Program-made: the position numbers and the translations under genes
Origin: Caldilineaceae bacterium
GTDB taxonomy: Bacteria > Chloroflexota > Anaerolineae > Caldilineales > Caldilineaceae
Length of the DNA stretch: 64,000 nt
Assembly: GCA_026708085.1 (NCBI GenBank)
Contig: JAPOVP010000162.1
Location: 1-64,000 of the forward strand
Direction: 5' to 3'
Shown here: piece after piece, positions 26,179 through 35,813 of the stretch
Numbering within the stretch: position 1 is the stretch's first letter
How the letters are laid out: every line of letters starts with the position of its first letter
The notes under the pieces: generated by a model
Told to the model about the DNA's origin: nothing
The model's database searches: none
What the model saw: only the letters and a program-made list of their open reading frames with translations

Positions 26179-29100
26179 CTACTCGAACGGGTTCTGGTAG
26201 ATTTCCAGGTTTTCAGGGATATGCAATAGATCGCCCGGACGCAATATGAAGTATGGCCGGATCGCGTTTGGATTGGCGGCGCGGAGCAGGCTGATCGGGA
26301 TGTCGTACTTTGCGGCAATGTTGACCCAGGAGTCACCCGACTTCACTTCGTGAATCATGCTTTCTTCATGAAGCCGAATTGGGATTGCGCGGGGCAAGAG
26401 CAGGCGCTCCCCGGTAAGCGAACCCTCTACATGTAAGTTAGCATTTCGCAGAACGCTTTCGGGCAAGCCGTGGGCGCGGGCCAGTCCCGCCCAGCTGTCA
26501 CCGGATCGGGCGGTATAATATCGCAGGTTTGAACACGAACCCAGTGATACCGGAATGCCCTTTTGCATGCTGTACGATAGCAGCCTGAACTTTTCGATTT
26601 CCGTAAAGGGAATGTACACCAAGTCCTCCCTGTATTCGGGAGGGGGCGTATTCAAGCCTTCGTTTTCCTCATCAACCTGAATCTCCGGCATAGGCCGAAG
26701 CGGCCTACCCACAGTGGAGTAGCCGGGGGGAAACGCAAGACCGACCCAGCTTGAGATTCGAAGTAGAGAACGGGTCTCCGGGACAGTGTTCGTTCTGCCG
26801 CCGTTGGCAGCTCCTGCAGACTCGTCCACGATACAGTAGGACAGGTCCTCAAAATCGTTTGCGCGTGCGAAATGGGTCGGCAAGGACCTGCCGGTGACAA
26901 CGGTTCCTGCAAGGAGGCCATTTCCTCTTGTTTTACTCAGCCAGCTGGAGGTGAAGTACTCGCCTCCAGTGCGGCAGCGCACGGCCGGGGGACAGTCGGG
27001 CAGTTGGACGACGGAACCCGGTGCTTCGAACGACCATAGGTTTGGGTCATCGGGGGCTCCAATAAGCTCCCTCATCCCCTTGTCAGCAATCACCGCCTCC
27101 ATGAAGTTGTGCCAGAGCGGCGCTGCGCCGGCGGCACCGCTATTGCCCCACATGGTAGTGCCGTCACTGTTTCCGGTCCATACGCCAGCCACCAGATATT
27201 TCGTGAAGCCAACGGTCCAGTTGTCCTTGAAGTTTGTGGTCGTACCGGTCTTGGCGGCGGCTGGACGGCTCAGATTGAGTCTGCTGTTTGCGCCAAAGGC
27301 CGGTTTCCTAGCTTCGTTGTCGCTCAAAATGTCGGTGATTTGGAAAGCTACGCCATCAGAAATTATGCGCTTCTGCTCGACAGGAGGCGGAGACCGATAG
27401 CGGCCCAAATCATCGACCATGAACATGGCGAATTGGGGCGGAGAAAAGAGTCCCTGATTGGCAAAAGTGCGGAAGGCGTTTGTCAGCTCCAGGAGCGACA
27501 CTTCGCCCGCCCCAAGGGACAGACTCAGGCCGTAGCTGTCCGGTTCCCGCGTAAAACTTGTGATGCCGAACTCTTCCGCTTTGGAAACCAGGCGCGCATT
27601 GCCCAGAGATGCCAGAAGTTTTACGGCGGGAACATTGTAGCTGTTGGCGAGGGCAGTACGAACTGTAACCGGTCCGTGGAAAGTTCGATCATAGTTCCGG
27701 GGACTATAGAAGTACCCCATGCCCACGGGATAGGCCGTTGGCGTATCCCAAATGACTGTGGCGGGTGATATCAAGTCCTGGGAAAGTGCTGCCGCATAGA
27801 GAATCGGTTTGAAGGAACTTCCGGGCTGCCTCAGGCTGACCGACAGATTCACCTGCCCGGCGTCCTCCTCATTGAAGTCGACACCGCCGACCATCGCCAG
27901 GACTTCGCCGGTCTGCGGCTGGATAGCCACAAGCGCACCATTCGTCATTCGGTAGGCTTCTCCTACCTTGTCGATCCAAGCTTTCAGCTCCTGTTCAGCC
28001 AGCACTTGCATCGGCATATCCAGCGAAGTGATGATATGCATACCGGACCGGCGCATCTTCCACCGCCCATTTTCGATGCCCAGGGCTTGGGCCATCCGCC
28101 TCTCCAGAGCTTTCTCTACATAGAGTACGAAGTGGGGCGCCAGATATTCCTTCTCTTCCGAGCTGCCGATCAGGAAAATTTCCTCCTCAAAAATGGCATC
28201 GGACTTTTCCTGGGACAGGAATTCATGGCGCACGAGCAGGTCCAGGACGACTCGCTGCCGCTGTTTGGCGGCAGGGTAGTTTGCAAACAGGTCAAATGAT
28301 GCTGGCTGCTGGGGCACGCCAGCCAGAATGGTCGCTTCGGCCCAGTTCAGATCGATGGCGCTCTTGCCAAAATAGACCTGCGCCGCCGCTTCCGGCCCGT
28401 AGGCCAGATGACCATAGTTAACAAGGTTGAGATAGATTTCAAGCAGTTCTTCCTTGTTGAACAGAATGGTCAGGTCGTGGGCCAGCCCAATTTCGAGGAA
28501 TTTCCGATCGATAGTCTGTTCAAATCGTTCTTCCGGTTCAAGAAAGAGATTGCGCGCCAGCTGCATGGTAATGGTGCTGGCGCCTGAGGCGATCGATTGC
28601 GTCTGTACGTTCTGAATTGCCGCGCCGACGATCCGACGGCTGTCCACGCCGCGGTTGGTGAAGAATGAAGCGTCCTCGGTAGCGACTGTGGCTGAAATCA
28701 GGGCAGGAGAAATCTGGTCAAGAGTGACCCAGGTGCGCCGCCCTTCCTCGAAGAACTCTGCGAGAAGGACGCCATTCCGATCGTAAACGCGTGTCGTCTC
28801 AAAGAGTTTCGGCAGACTGCCGTTGGGCTGGTACTGCTGCAAGTAATGTTCGACGACCGTCTTGATGGATCCTTTGGGGCGCGGGCCCAGTCTCCCAGGC
28901 ACGAGCTCGTCCAGCGGAGGGGCCTCAAATTGGTCGAAACCGAACGGGATATTCTGCAGTCCCAGCTCCGCTTCCTCAGAATCTTCGCCTGAACAGCCTG
29001 CCGCGAAGAGCGCGGCCACCACGAGAAGAACTGCGATTGCGGCACGCCGTATGCTTGCACTCCCCACCGAGTTACCTGACTTATTCAAAGTAGAGTATAG

Positions 29101-29217
29101 AGAATAGCATTCGGACATTGAAGAGGGACCCTTCCTAGAGCAAACTAGACATTCTCTATCTTCTGCAACATCACACCGCAAATCGGGGCAAATTTCCGTC
29201 CCAGTAATTTCCTTCAT
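26179..29217 (-). CDS. Class A penicillin-binding protein, copy B, with two LysM domains
   Basis: This 1012-aa paralogue of the neighbouring PBP has the same GT51 (ATEDASFFTNRGVDSRRI) and transpeptidase motifs (GSSFKP, ANSYNVPAVK, AAKTGTT). It also has a lipobox-like N-terminus (FAAGC, C75). Its C-terminus differs: two LysM repeats (YTARSGDSWAGLARAHGLPE; HEVKSGDSWVNIAAKYDIPI) would hold it on the wall. The first 33 residues are Cys-rich and poorly conserved-looking; the ATG at 29118 is an alternative start. The same order and pattern point to a tandem duplication followed by tail replacement. Confidence 0.92.
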   Translation of the reverse strand: MKEITGTEICPDLRCDVAEDRECLVCSRKGPSSMSECYSLYSTLNKSGNSVGSASIRRAAIAVLLVVAALFAAGCSGEDSEEAELGLQNIPFGFDQFEAPPLDELVPGRLGPRPKGSIKTVVEHYLQQYQPNGSLPKLFETTRVYDRNGVLLAEFFEEGRRTWVTLDQISPALISATVATEDASFFTNRGVDSRRIVGAAIQNVQTQSIASGASTITMQLARNLFLEPEERFEQTIDRKFLEIGLAHDLTILFNKEELLEIYLNLVNYGHLAYGPEAAAQVYFGKSAIDLNWAEATILAGVPQQPASFDLFANYPAAKQRQRVVLDLLVRHEFLSQEKSDAIFEEEIFLIGSSEEKEYLAPHFVLYVEKALERRMAQALGIENGRWKMRRSGMHIITSLDMPMQVLAEQELKAWIDKVGEAYRMTNGALVAIQPQTGEVLAMVGGVDFNEEDAGQVNLSVSLRQPGSSFKPILYAAALSQDLISPATVIWDTPTAYPVGMGYFYSPRNYDRTFHGPVTVRTALANSYNVPAVKLLASLGNARLVSKAEEFGITSFTREPDSYGLSLSLGAGEVSLLELTNAFRTFANQGLFSPPQFAMFMVDDLGRYRSPPPVEQKRIISDGVAFQITDILSDNEARKPAFGANSRLNLSRPAAAKTGTTTNFKDNWTVGFTKYLVAGVWTGNSDGTTMWGNSGAAGAAPLWHNFMEAVIADKGMRELIGAPDDPNLWSFEAPGSVVQLPDCPPAVRCRTGGEYFTSSWLSKTRGNGLLAGTVVTGRSLPTHFARANDFEDLSYCIVDESAGAANGGRTNTVPETRSLLRISSWVGLAFPPGYSTVGRPLRPMPEIQVDEENEGLNTPPPEYREDLVYIPFTEIEKFRLLSYSMQKGIPVSLGSCSNLRYYTARSGDSWAGLARAHGLPESVLRNANLHVEGSLTGERLLLPRAIPIRLHEESMIHEVKSGDSWVNIAAKYDIPISLLRAANPNAIRPYFILRPGDLLHIPENLEIYQNPFE

Positions 29218-29463
29218 GGTCCTTCTGCTCTCCGTGAGTTCACCAGGCCGGTCAGGCCTCGAAAACGCTCAACATGTGCTAATTTCATGCACGTATTAGG
29301 GAGACGAGTATCTTCCCGCTCTACATGTGAATCACAAGAGCGGGGCCGCACTCTAAATTGTAACACACCGTTAATCTCTACAAACGCGAAGAACAGAAAA
29401 CGCGGAAAAGAAAAGTTAAATGACAGTTACAAATAGACTGCAATGGATTGACTTTGGCGTCAA

Positions 29464-29490
29464 ACAAGAAAACCGCTCGAATGAGCGGTT
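29464..29490 (-). terminator. Terminator of the tRNA-Cys transcript
   Basis: A perfect 8-bp stem (arms AACCGCTC at 29471-29478 and GAGCGGTT at 29483-29490, loop GAAT on the plus strand) is followed on the minus strand by TTTTCTTGTTTG. It begins 2 bases after the tRNA 3' end. Confidence 0.85.
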
Positions 29491-29492
29491 AA

Positions 29493-29563
<71 letters not shown>

Positions 29564-29593
29564 GCACAACCTGCAGGAATCAACTCGCAAACG

Positions 29594-29622
29594 ATCGTAT
29601 CAGGCCTGCAAAGCATTGTCAA
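29594..29622 (-). promoter_or_regulatory. Promoter of tRNA-Cys
   Basis: On the minus strand TTGACA (29622-29617), exactly 17 bases, then TACGAT (29599-29594). The start would be near 29587, about 24 bases before the tRNA 5' end. The -35 overlaps that of a divergent plus-strand candidate promoter. Confidence 0.8.
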
Positions 29623-29645
29623 ATCAGGCAGGTCGGGGTTATCCT
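29616..29645 (+). promoter_or_regulatory. Candidate promoter of the cold-shock gene
   Basis: TTGTCA, 18 bases, then TATCCT, ending 46 bases before the ATG at 29692. Its -35 shares bases 29617-29621 with the -35 of the divergent tRNA-Cys promoter, so the two could compete for polymerase. Confidence 0.45.
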
Positions 29646-29691
29646 CTAACTGATTGCTCCGAAAAGGACTCAGTTCAGGAAAGTCCCTACA

Positions 29692-30051
29692 ATGTCGTCT
29701 TCAGATGAAATGATCATTTGTGAACGTTGCGGTGTCACATTTCTTTGGACGCTGGAAGACAAACGAAGTGGGAGTGAAGGACAGAAGCCTCCCTCACTTT
29801 GCCCGGGTTGCAGTTTTCTTCTACCTGCCGGCAAGCGGGAACGCGGCCTGGTGAAATGGTACAGCCCAAGCAGGAATTACGGCTTCATTTCTCGTTCAAA
29901 TGGTGCCGACCTCTTTGCCCACCGTTCCCGCTTCGAGGATGTTGCGCGCCTGCGACCTGGTGACCTGGTTGAATTTGCAGTTGAGGAGACCGAGAAGTGC
30001 GACGCTGCGGTAGAAGTTAGGCTACTTTCCAGACAGCCTAAAAGCACGTAA
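29692..30051 (+). CDS. Cold-shock domain protein with N-terminal zinc ribbon
   Basis: Residues 9-42 carry two CxxC pairs (CERCGVTF and CPGCSFLL), a likely zinc ribbon. Residues 49-112 are a cold-shock domain: RGLVKWYSPSRNYGFISRSNGADLFAHRSRF includes the RNP1-like YGFIS and RNP2-like DLFAH motifs for single-stranded nucleic acid. Typical CspA proteins have about 70 residues and no zinc ribbon; this two-part form has 119. A role in RNA binding or translation control is likely. It may share a promoter region with tRNA-Cys. Confidence 0.88.
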   Translation: MSSSDEMIICERCGVTFLWTLEDKRSGSEGQKPPSLCPGCSFLLPAGKRERGLVKWYSPSRNYGFISRSNGADLFAHRSRFEDVARLRPGDLVEFAVEETEKCDAAVEVRLLSRQPKST

Positions 30052-30088
30052 TTTGCCCTCCACTCGACCGGCCGGTAGTCCGATAGAG

Positions 30089-31228
30089 CTAGTGCTCGCT
30101 TGACACTGTGTTTCCCGTCAGCTCATCGAAAAGATTGTCGTATGCTCTGGCTACGACCGGCCAGGTGTAGGCTTTTCGCACTGCTCGCTGTAGTGAAGGC
30201 GGGGCAGGCCGGGGCATATCCAGGCGCCGACACGCCTTGGCGAAGAGGTCTTCTTCGTTGGAGTAAATACAGGCTGCGTGCAGTTCGGCCGGAATCAGTT
30301 CAGGGTAGCTGAGTCGGTTCGGGAGGAGTGGGAACGCCCCGGCCTGGACCGCTTCTAGAATGCTGATTCCGAAGAATTCGTGCTCCGCCGTACTTATGAC
30401 AAGGTCCGACTTTTTCAGCAACTCCAGGTAAGCCTTTCTCGACGGTAGGAAACCCCAATGTTCGATTCGATGCGCGAGGCGAGACGCGGCCTCGTCAAAC
30501 TCAGCCGGCACTTTTCGGAAGTTCTCTCCCGCTACCGCCAGTTTAAATTCGCGTCCGGTCTCCTCAAGCTTATACAGCAGGTTGAAGAAAAGGTCCGGAC
30601 GTTTGTCATACTCCCAGCGCTGATTCCACAGAATTAACGGCGTCCAGATTCCGGCGCGACAGCGATTCTCCTCCTGCAGGTCGATGCCGACCGGCATCAC
30701 TCGCGTGCGGGACTCTACTTTCTCTATGAGGTGCAGATGGTTGTAGTCGGGAAAGTGTTTGAGCAGGTTTGGTAGTTCCCCGAACCAGCTGCGACGATGG
30801 AATTCGGAGTTGAAAAGGACCTGATCGGCGCAGAGCTGACTCAGCCAGTTGATCATTGCATAGGTCAGATCAGGCTTTTCACCGGGGCGCCAAGGGTAGG
30901 TCAGCTGGTTCTCATGCATATAGAGAACGGTCCTGGTTCGAGGCGGCAGCTTTCCACGCATCAATGCGAGCCACGCCGATAGATTCGTCATGTCGGTGGC
31001 GAGTACTAGGTCAGGCGGCGGACCGAGGTCAGCTGCCATCGTCTGCGATGCAAGTTCAATTGCGCCCCCTTGCATTCGCCATTTCCAGAATCGGCCGGCA
31101 AGAGTAAAGAGTTGAACCGAATGACGGCTGTGGGCCTGAAAGCCCTCAGCCCAAGCTTTGTGGCTCCCGGTGTTGTAGGGAGAAAGAAGCCAAACTTCAG
31201 ATGTTTGCGAAGAGACTGATTTCGTCAT
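30089..31228 (-). CDS. tRNA-queuosine mannosyltransferase-like glycosyltransferase (DUF3524)
   Basis: This 379-aa protein fits the DUF3524/GTDC1 group. The N-terminal domain begins [19 protein letters not shown] and includes [18 protein letters not shown] and the hallmark [11 protein letters not shown] (near 104-114), then [16 protein letters not shown]. The C-terminal half is a GT4-like domain ([44 protein letters not shown]). In animals the homologue adds mannose to queuosine in tRNA-Asp; bacterial members are predicted to do so. The position next to tRNA-Cys is probably coincidental. Confidence 0.85.
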   Translation of the reverse strand: MTKSVSSQTSEVWLLSPYNTGSHKAWAEGFQAHSRHSVQLFTLAGRFWKWRMQGGAIELASQTMAADLGPPPDLVLATDMTNLSAWLALMRGKLPPRTRTVLYMHENQLTYPWRPGEKPDLTYAMINWLSQLCADQVLFNSEFHRRSWFGELPNLLKHFPDYNHLHLIEKVESRTRVMPVGIDLQEENRCRAGIWTPLILWNQRWEYDKRPDLFFNLLYKLEETGREFKLAVAGENFRKVPAEFDEAASRLAHRIEHWGFLPSRKAYLELLKKSDLVISTAEHEFFGISILEAVQAGAFPLLPNRLSYPELIPAELHAACIYSNEEDLFAKACRRLDMPRPAPPSLQRAVRKAYTWPVVARAYDNLFDELTGNTVSSEH

Positions 31229-31534
31229 CGATCAGTAGCTTACTTGTAGGCAAGCAGTAGGCAACGGCGGGGAAAGCGGGCCGGATTGCCCTAAACGGCC
31301 AAACAGTACCGGAGCTGCCATCTTGGCGCGAAACATTCACATTTGGAGAGACCCGACCTGGAAGACGTCGAGTCACCTTTACTCAAGACACATTCCAAAG
31401 GTACCTCAGTCTGAGACTTCATTCAATTCCCCACCTGTATGGGGTGCACTCCAAATTTGGGGTGGGAAAAGTCCGGCGGGGATATCATGGCAGTGGCGGC
31501 TAAAGTTTTTGCCGACTCTTGGAGAGACTCAGGG

Positions 31535-31640
31535 CAGGTGCCAGGGCCGGCCCTATCGCGGGGCGGTTGATTGGAGGGCGTTCAATGGCAGGCACAAGGC
31601 CCGCCCCTACAGGGACATGCCGGGACCGACGGGACGCGGG
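31535..31640 (-). repeat. GC-rich intergenic repeat (GTAGGGGCGGGCCTTGTGCC type)
   Basis: Read on the minus strand this contains GTAGGGGCGGGCCTTGTGCC, then CGCCCTCCAATCAACCGCCC and a CGCGATAGGGCCGGCCCTGG segment. Sequences of this kind are scattered in many bacterial genomes and often give spurious proteins containing VGAGLVPA, which is seen here too. There is one copy in this window, so the repeat call rests on recognition rather than on a second copy. Confidence 0.55.
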
Positions 31641-31715
31641 TTTGCGAAACTCTTTCGATTGGACACCTGTCACCAATGTCGACACTCTGTCGGCGAGGCA
31701 TGTTGTAGGAGGGGG

Positions 31716-31810
31716 GGCGTTGCGGGGGGGAACCCCCCGCACAAGGGAGGGCCGACGGCCCGACCGCCCTGAACTGCAGTGGTCAGTGGTTGGAGGTCAG
31801 CGGTCAGAGA
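31716..31810 (+). repeat. Dispersed two-hairpin repeat, copy 2
   Basis: This matches window positions 1-80 along its length: GGCGTTGCGG, a hairpin (31722-31729 with 31733-31740, GCGGGGGG/CCCCCCGC, loop GAA), ACAAGGGAGG, a second hairpin GGGCC-GAC-GGCCC, then CGACCGCCCTGAACTGCAGT, GGTCAGTGG and GTCAGCGGTCAGAGA. Compared with copy 1, both stems differ in sequence yet stay paired. Confidence 0.8.
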
Positions 31811-31989
31811 CGGCGACTTCCATCCGTCAGAGTTGGTCGCGGACCGACCACGGCATAATCGCCGCCCGAGAATAGCGAGAGTTCGCCCCCGTTTTGGGAT
31901 GTACACCCTGTGTGCGGACCTCCCACGACGACAGGCAAGGCCGAACTAAACATGCCTATGGGCGCGGGCATCCAGAAATGAAATTTCAC

Positions 31990-32018
31990 TTTGCGGGAAA
32001 AAACGCCTATGCTATAAT
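31990..32018 (+). promoter_or_regulatory. Promoter of the bifunctional nuclease gene
   Basis: A perfect -10 TATAAT (32013-32018) has TTTGCG/TTGCGG about 16-17 bases upstream. It lies 105 bases before the ATG at 32123. Confidence 0.6.
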
Positions 32019-32122
32019 CCGAATCGGGCCGGTAGGGAGATTGAGCCCAGGCCGGCCACCTTCGGCGATACAGTGGGAGATACCCGGAAACGGGTTCAGC
32101 ATTCCGTGTACAGGAGTATGGG

Positions 32123-32641
32123 ATGATTGAGGTTGTAATCGACAGCGTGCGCGTAAGTCTGATGTCCCAGCACAGAATTGTGGTATTGCGGGAAGAGAAC
32201 GGCGAAAGATATCTCCCCATTTGGATTGGTCCCTTTGAAGCCGATGCGATCACAATACAACTTCAGGGCATTGAAGTCGTAAGGCCAATGACTCACGATC
32301 TGCTTCGACAGATCACGGAATCGCTTGACGGCGAGATCACACATGTCGTGATTAGCGACCTGCAGAACGAGACTTTTTTCGCCGAAATTGTTCTAGAGGC
32401 CAACGGCGAGACGGTGGAGATCGACAGCCGGCCCAGCGATGCCGTCGCACTGGCAGTTCGAGTTGATGTACCGATATACGTTGCTGAGGAAGTGATGGAG
32501 CGGGCCGGTATGCAGCCGGAAGAGGAGTTAGGCGTCCTGAGCCAGGGCCCTGACGGCGTCGAGGAGGAGGTTGGAGAAACCGGCGACGAGGACCTGGACG
32601 TCTTCCGCGACTTCATTGAAGGACTCGACATCGACAATTAA
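32123..32641 (+). CDS. Bifunctional nuclease family protein (DUF151)
   Basis: This 172-aa protein fits the BFN family: [53 protein letters not shown] and [25 protein letters not shown]. Plant members have DNase and RNase activity; bacterial functions are unsettled. The C-terminal 40 residues are strongly acidic. It lies 256 bases before dnaB on the same strand and may be co-transcribed, but the gap is long. Confidence 0.9.
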   Translation: MIEVVIDSVRVSLMSQHRIVVLREENGERYLPIWIGPFEADAITIQLQGIEVVRPMTHDLLRQITESLDGEITHVVISDLQNETFFAEIVLEANGETVEIDSRPSDAVALAVRVDVPIYVAEEVMERAGMQPEEELGVLSQGPDGVEEEVGETGDEDLDVFRDFIEGLDIDN

Positions 32642-32897
32642 GGGGGTCTGATTGAGGGGTCCGTCGACCACGGTAATGGTGGACCGGCGGATGGGGACAG
32701 GGGCTGCGCAATCGCAACTGAAGGAAATCAAGACGGCGGCGGGGTCGCATCCAAGCGGTTCTCGCCGTTTTTTTCTCACTTGCTTTCCACGGGCCCAACA
32801 TTTTCACTGCATTCTTTGCACCTGGCAAAAGGTCTAGGCGAAAAAGCATTTTGGTCTTGCCCGGCCAGGACCACGAGCCCTTCTTTACGATACAAAG

Positions 32898-34877
32898 ATG
32901 AGCGAAACTATCGAAGCAACGGTCAAGACGACTCCGGCCAATGTTGAAGCCGAACAGGCAGTGCTCGGTTCACTACTGATCGATCCGGATGCGATAGTAA
33001 ATGTCTCCACTACGCTTCGCGACGTAGACTTCTATCGCGAGCCGCACCAGTGGATATTCAGGGCCTTGCTGGCTCTTCATGAAAGGCGTGAACCGGCTGA
33101 TTTCGTCACCCTTGTCGACGAACTGGAGAGGAACGAACAGCTGGAGGAGATCGGTGGCCCCGCCTATATCACGCAACTGATCAACAGTACGCCGACGGCG
33201 ATATATGTGGACTACTATGCGCGCATCGTTGAGCGCACGGCCACGCTGCGGCGCCTGATCGGCGCGGCCAACCAGATCGCTGAACTCGCCTATGACGAAA
33301 GCAACGATGTCAACGAAGTTGTCGACAGGGCCGAGGCGATAATTCTCGGTGTCAGTGAAAGCCGCATCCACCGAGACCTGACGCCGGTTGCGCGCGTGCT
33401 GGATGAAGTCGTCGACCAGATTGATTTCCTGGCCCGCAATCAGAACCGGCTGATGGGTGTGCCTACCGGCTTCGTTCTTCTTGATAAGATGCTGGGGGGT
33501 TTCCAGAAGAGCGATTTAATAATTGTGGCCGGCCGGCCGGGGATGGGCAAGTCAAGCCTTGGGCTGTCAATTGCACAGAATGCCGCCCGCCGCTACAACG
33601 CACGCGTTGCGGTTTTCAGCCTGGAGATGAGCAGCGAGCAGGTTGTACAACGTCTTCTCTCTATCGAGACCGCGATCGACAGCCATCGCCTGCGCATGGG
33701 TCAGATCGATGAGGAGGAATGGCCGATCCTGGTCGAGGCCGCCAATACACTCGCCGGTACCAACATTTTTATCGATGACACGCCCGGCGCCACGGTGATG
33801 GAGATTCGTACGAAGTCGCGGCGACTCTATGCCGAACGCGGCATCGACCTTATTGTTGTCGACTACATGCAACTCATGTCCGGAGGAGGAAGTGGCATGA
33901 GAGGCGAGAATCGTCAGCAGGAGATCAGTTTTATCAGTCGTTCGCTCAAAGGGCTGGCCAGAGAGCTCAACGTACCGGTTATCGCACTAAGTCAGTTGAG
34001 CCGGGCCGTCGAAACACGGGCGAACAACAAGCCGGTACTCTCCGATCTGCGTGAAAGCGGCTGTCTTAGTGGCGATACCGTAGTCTACCTGCCTGAAATA
34101 GGCATGTCGTGCCCGATACGGGACCTGGTGCATCGCCGAGGCTTCCAGATCGCCGCCCTGGACCGTGCGCGGCCCGGTCTAGTACCCGCCGCAGTGAGCA
34201 ACGCTTTCCGCACTGGTACGAAGCCGGTTCACCGCATCACAACAGAACTGGGCAACTCCATACGAGCAACCGCCAATCACAAGTTTCTTTCCGAAGAGGG
34301 CTGGAAACGCCTGGACGCACTGCGCATAGGGGAGTGCATCGCCACGACAGATGAGGCGGCGCTGCATGCGGTCGCCCTCGAACTTGAACAGGCTGTCGGG
34401 GCCTTCAAAGACCAAAAATTCGGGTCCGCCGCCGCTCAGACTGCGTACATGCGCGTTGCAGACGTGCCAGGGGGGCTCTGGGATCGTCAATCGAATCCTG
34501 AGGCCGACGCCACAGGTCTTCCATTTCCAACCGCGGCCGCGCATGTCGAGACTACAGCGACTGGTGTATGTTGGGACAGGGTTGTTTCCATTGAGGCCGA
34601 TGGCTTCGATGACGTCTACGACCTGACGGTACCTGTTTACCATAATTTCACAGCCAACAGTTTCATTGTCCACAACTCGATCGAACAGGATGCCGATGTC
34701 GTCGTTTTCGTTTATCGCGAAGATTACTACGATGAAGAAACGGAACGGCAAAATATTGCAGACCTGATGGTGGCCAAGCACCGGCACGGTACGACGGGGA
34801 CGGTCAGTCTCTATTTTCGTAAGGAACTCACCCAGTTCCGCGATCTGGAGCTGAGACGGGAGGACCTGGACTATTGA
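32898..34877 (+). CDS. dnaB: Replicative DNA helicase DnaB with a mini-intein
   Basis: DnaB unwinds DNA at the fork as a hexamer. The N-terminal domain begins [20 protein letters not shown], and the RecA-like ATPase has GRPGMGKSS (Walker A) and [13 protein letters not shown] (Walker B). The 659-aa frame contains a 205-aa intein at residues 389-593, between SDLRESG and [16 protein letters not shown], leaving a normal 454-aa helicase after splicing. The insertion point is the one used by the Synechocystis DnaB intein. DnaD-like and DnaC-like genes follow, forming a helicase and loader cluster. Confidence 0.97.
   Translation: MSETIEATVKTTPANVEAEQAVLGSLLIDPDAIVNVSTTLRDVDFYREPHQWIFRALLALHERREPADFVTLVDELERNEQLEEIGGPAYITQLINSTPTAIYVDYYARIVERTATLRRLIGAANQIAELAYDESNDVNEVVDRAEAIILGVSESRIHRDLTPVARVLDEVVDQIDFLARNQNRLMGVPTGFVLLDKMLGGFQKSDLIIVAGRPGMGKSSLGLSIAQNAARRYNARVAVFSLEMSSEQVVQRLLSIETAIDSHRLRMGQIDEEEWPILVEAANTLAGTNIFIDDTPGATVMEIRTKSRRLYAERGIDLIVVDYMQLMSGGGSGMRGENRQQEISFISRSLKGLARELNVPVIALSQLSRAVETRANNKPVLSDLRESGCLSGDTVVYLPEIGMSCPIRDLVHRRGFQIAALDRARPGLVPAAVSNAFRTGTKPVHRITTELGNSIRATANHKFLSEEGWKRLDALRIGECIATTDEAALHAVALELEQAVGAFKDQKFGSAAAQTAYMRVADVPGGLWDRQSNPEADATGLPFPTAAAHVETTATGVCWDRVVSIEADGFDDVYDLTVPVYHNFTANSFIVHNSIEQDADVVVFVYREDYYDEETERQNIADLMVAKHRHGTTGTVSLYFRKELTQFRDLELRREDLDY
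34062..34676 (+). mobile_element. Mini-intein in DnaB (residues 389-593)
   Basis: The element starts at Cys389 ([11 protein letters not shown], block A), has a block B with [15 protein letters not shown], block F ([12 protein letters not shown]), and ends with the block G sequence FIVHN followed by Ser of the host protein. Cys1, the TxxH of block B, the penultimate His and the terminal Asn are all present, so splicing should work. No LAGLIDADG or HNH endonuclease is present; about 60 residues of low-complexity linker replace it. It cannot move by itself. Confidence 0.95.
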
Positions 34878-35033
34878 CAGGTGTCTTCGGCGAGGCGATT
34901 GCAGTACCGAGCCTTCTGCTGAACACAAGTGGGCGGCATCCTGGATACGTTTGGATAGATTGAGCGTTTCCCTGGCAATGAAACGCCAGGCCCTGAGTGT
35001 CCTGATGGTTGCTCCCATGCAGACCAGCGGGCG

Positions 35034-35813
35034 GTGAGAAAGGCGAACGGTAGTAGACGGATAGGCGGAGGTGAAGTGGCCCAACAGCTGCACGGCTTTG
35101 TGGGTTTCCCTGACCAAGATATGCTGGCCGTTGTGGTGCCAGACCTGTTTTTCGTCGACCTCCTCCCGCAGATAGACGACCTCGCGGAGCTGAAGCTGAC
35201 CGTCTACTTCTTCTGGTTGCTGAATGAGCAGGAAGGGCCGCTGAGGTTTGTACGAGGAGACGACCTACGCGGCGATGAGACGCTGTTGAACGGCCTGAGC
35301 CTGGAAAGCGAGTTGCGCGGTCCTCTGGATGTTCTCGAAGACGCGCTTGAGCGCGCGGTCGCACGCAATACACTGATCCGTATGGAGGTCGACACCGGTC
35401 CGCCCGGCGAGGGCAAGAACAGCGGCGGCCGAGGCCGGAAGAGGAGAGAGGGGGCTGCTTCGGCTGACGGTCATCCTGCGGTCGAGGACTGGTACTTTTT
35501 GAATACGGCAAAAGGTCGGCAGTCGGTAGCCGCGATCCGCCAAGGCCGGTTGGCTGAGTTGCGAGGGATTGTGCCGGAGGAAGCCAGGCTCCACGTGGAG
35601 CGACCAAATGTCTTCGTACTCTACGAGCAGAACTTCGGACTGATGACAGCAATGATCGCCGATCAACTCAGGGACATGGAAAAAAGCTACCCTCCTGACT
35701 GGATCATCGAAGCCATGGAGATCTCTCTGCTCAACAACAAACGCCATCTGAATTACATCAGGGGGATATTGAGAAGATGGGAGACGGAGGGCAAAGACGA
35801 AGGCTATGGATGA
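35034..35813 (+). CDS. DnaD-domain primosome protein
   Basis: This 259-aa protein starts at GTG. The first part has a winged-helix-like N-terminal domain ([24 protein letters not shown]). After a basic Gly/Arg linker (about 125-150) comes a C-terminal DnaD/DnaB_2 domain ([52 protein letters not shown]). In Firmicutes DnaD remodels origin DNA and helps load the helicase. Its stop overlaps the start of the loader gene by 8 bases, so both are translated together. Confidence 0.88.
   Translation: MRKANGSRRIGGGEVAQQLHGFVGFPDQDMLAVVVPDLFFVDLLPQIDDLAELKLTVYFFWLLNEQEGPLRFVRGDDLRGDETLLNGLSLESELRGPLDVLEDALERAVARNTLIRMEVDTGPPGEGKNSGGRGRKRREGAASADGHPAVEDWYFLNTAKGRQSVAAIRQGRLAELRGIVPEEARLHVERPNVFVLYEQNFGLMTAMIADQLRDMEKSYPPDWIIEAMEISLLNNKRHLNYIRGILRRWETEGKDEGYG

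Larger units (their letters stand above)
31229..32122. other. Intergenic region carrying two kinds of dispersed repeat
   Basis: No gene is supported. It holds a repeat-like block at about 31535-31640 and a copy of the two-hairpin repeat at 31716-31810. A promoter for the bifunctional nuclease lies at 31990-32018. The rest shows nothing I recognise. The open frames seen here are by-products of the GC-rich repeats. Confidence 0.65.

Noticed and set aside
26179-29217. Splitting PBP copy B into two genes or a pseudogene
   Set aside because: All catalytic motifs are intact in one uninterrupted frame.
31323-31906. Several overlapping open frames of 80-150 codons
   Set aside because: Composition follows the GC-rich repeats; the VGAGLVPA-like peptide is a known by-product of such repeats.
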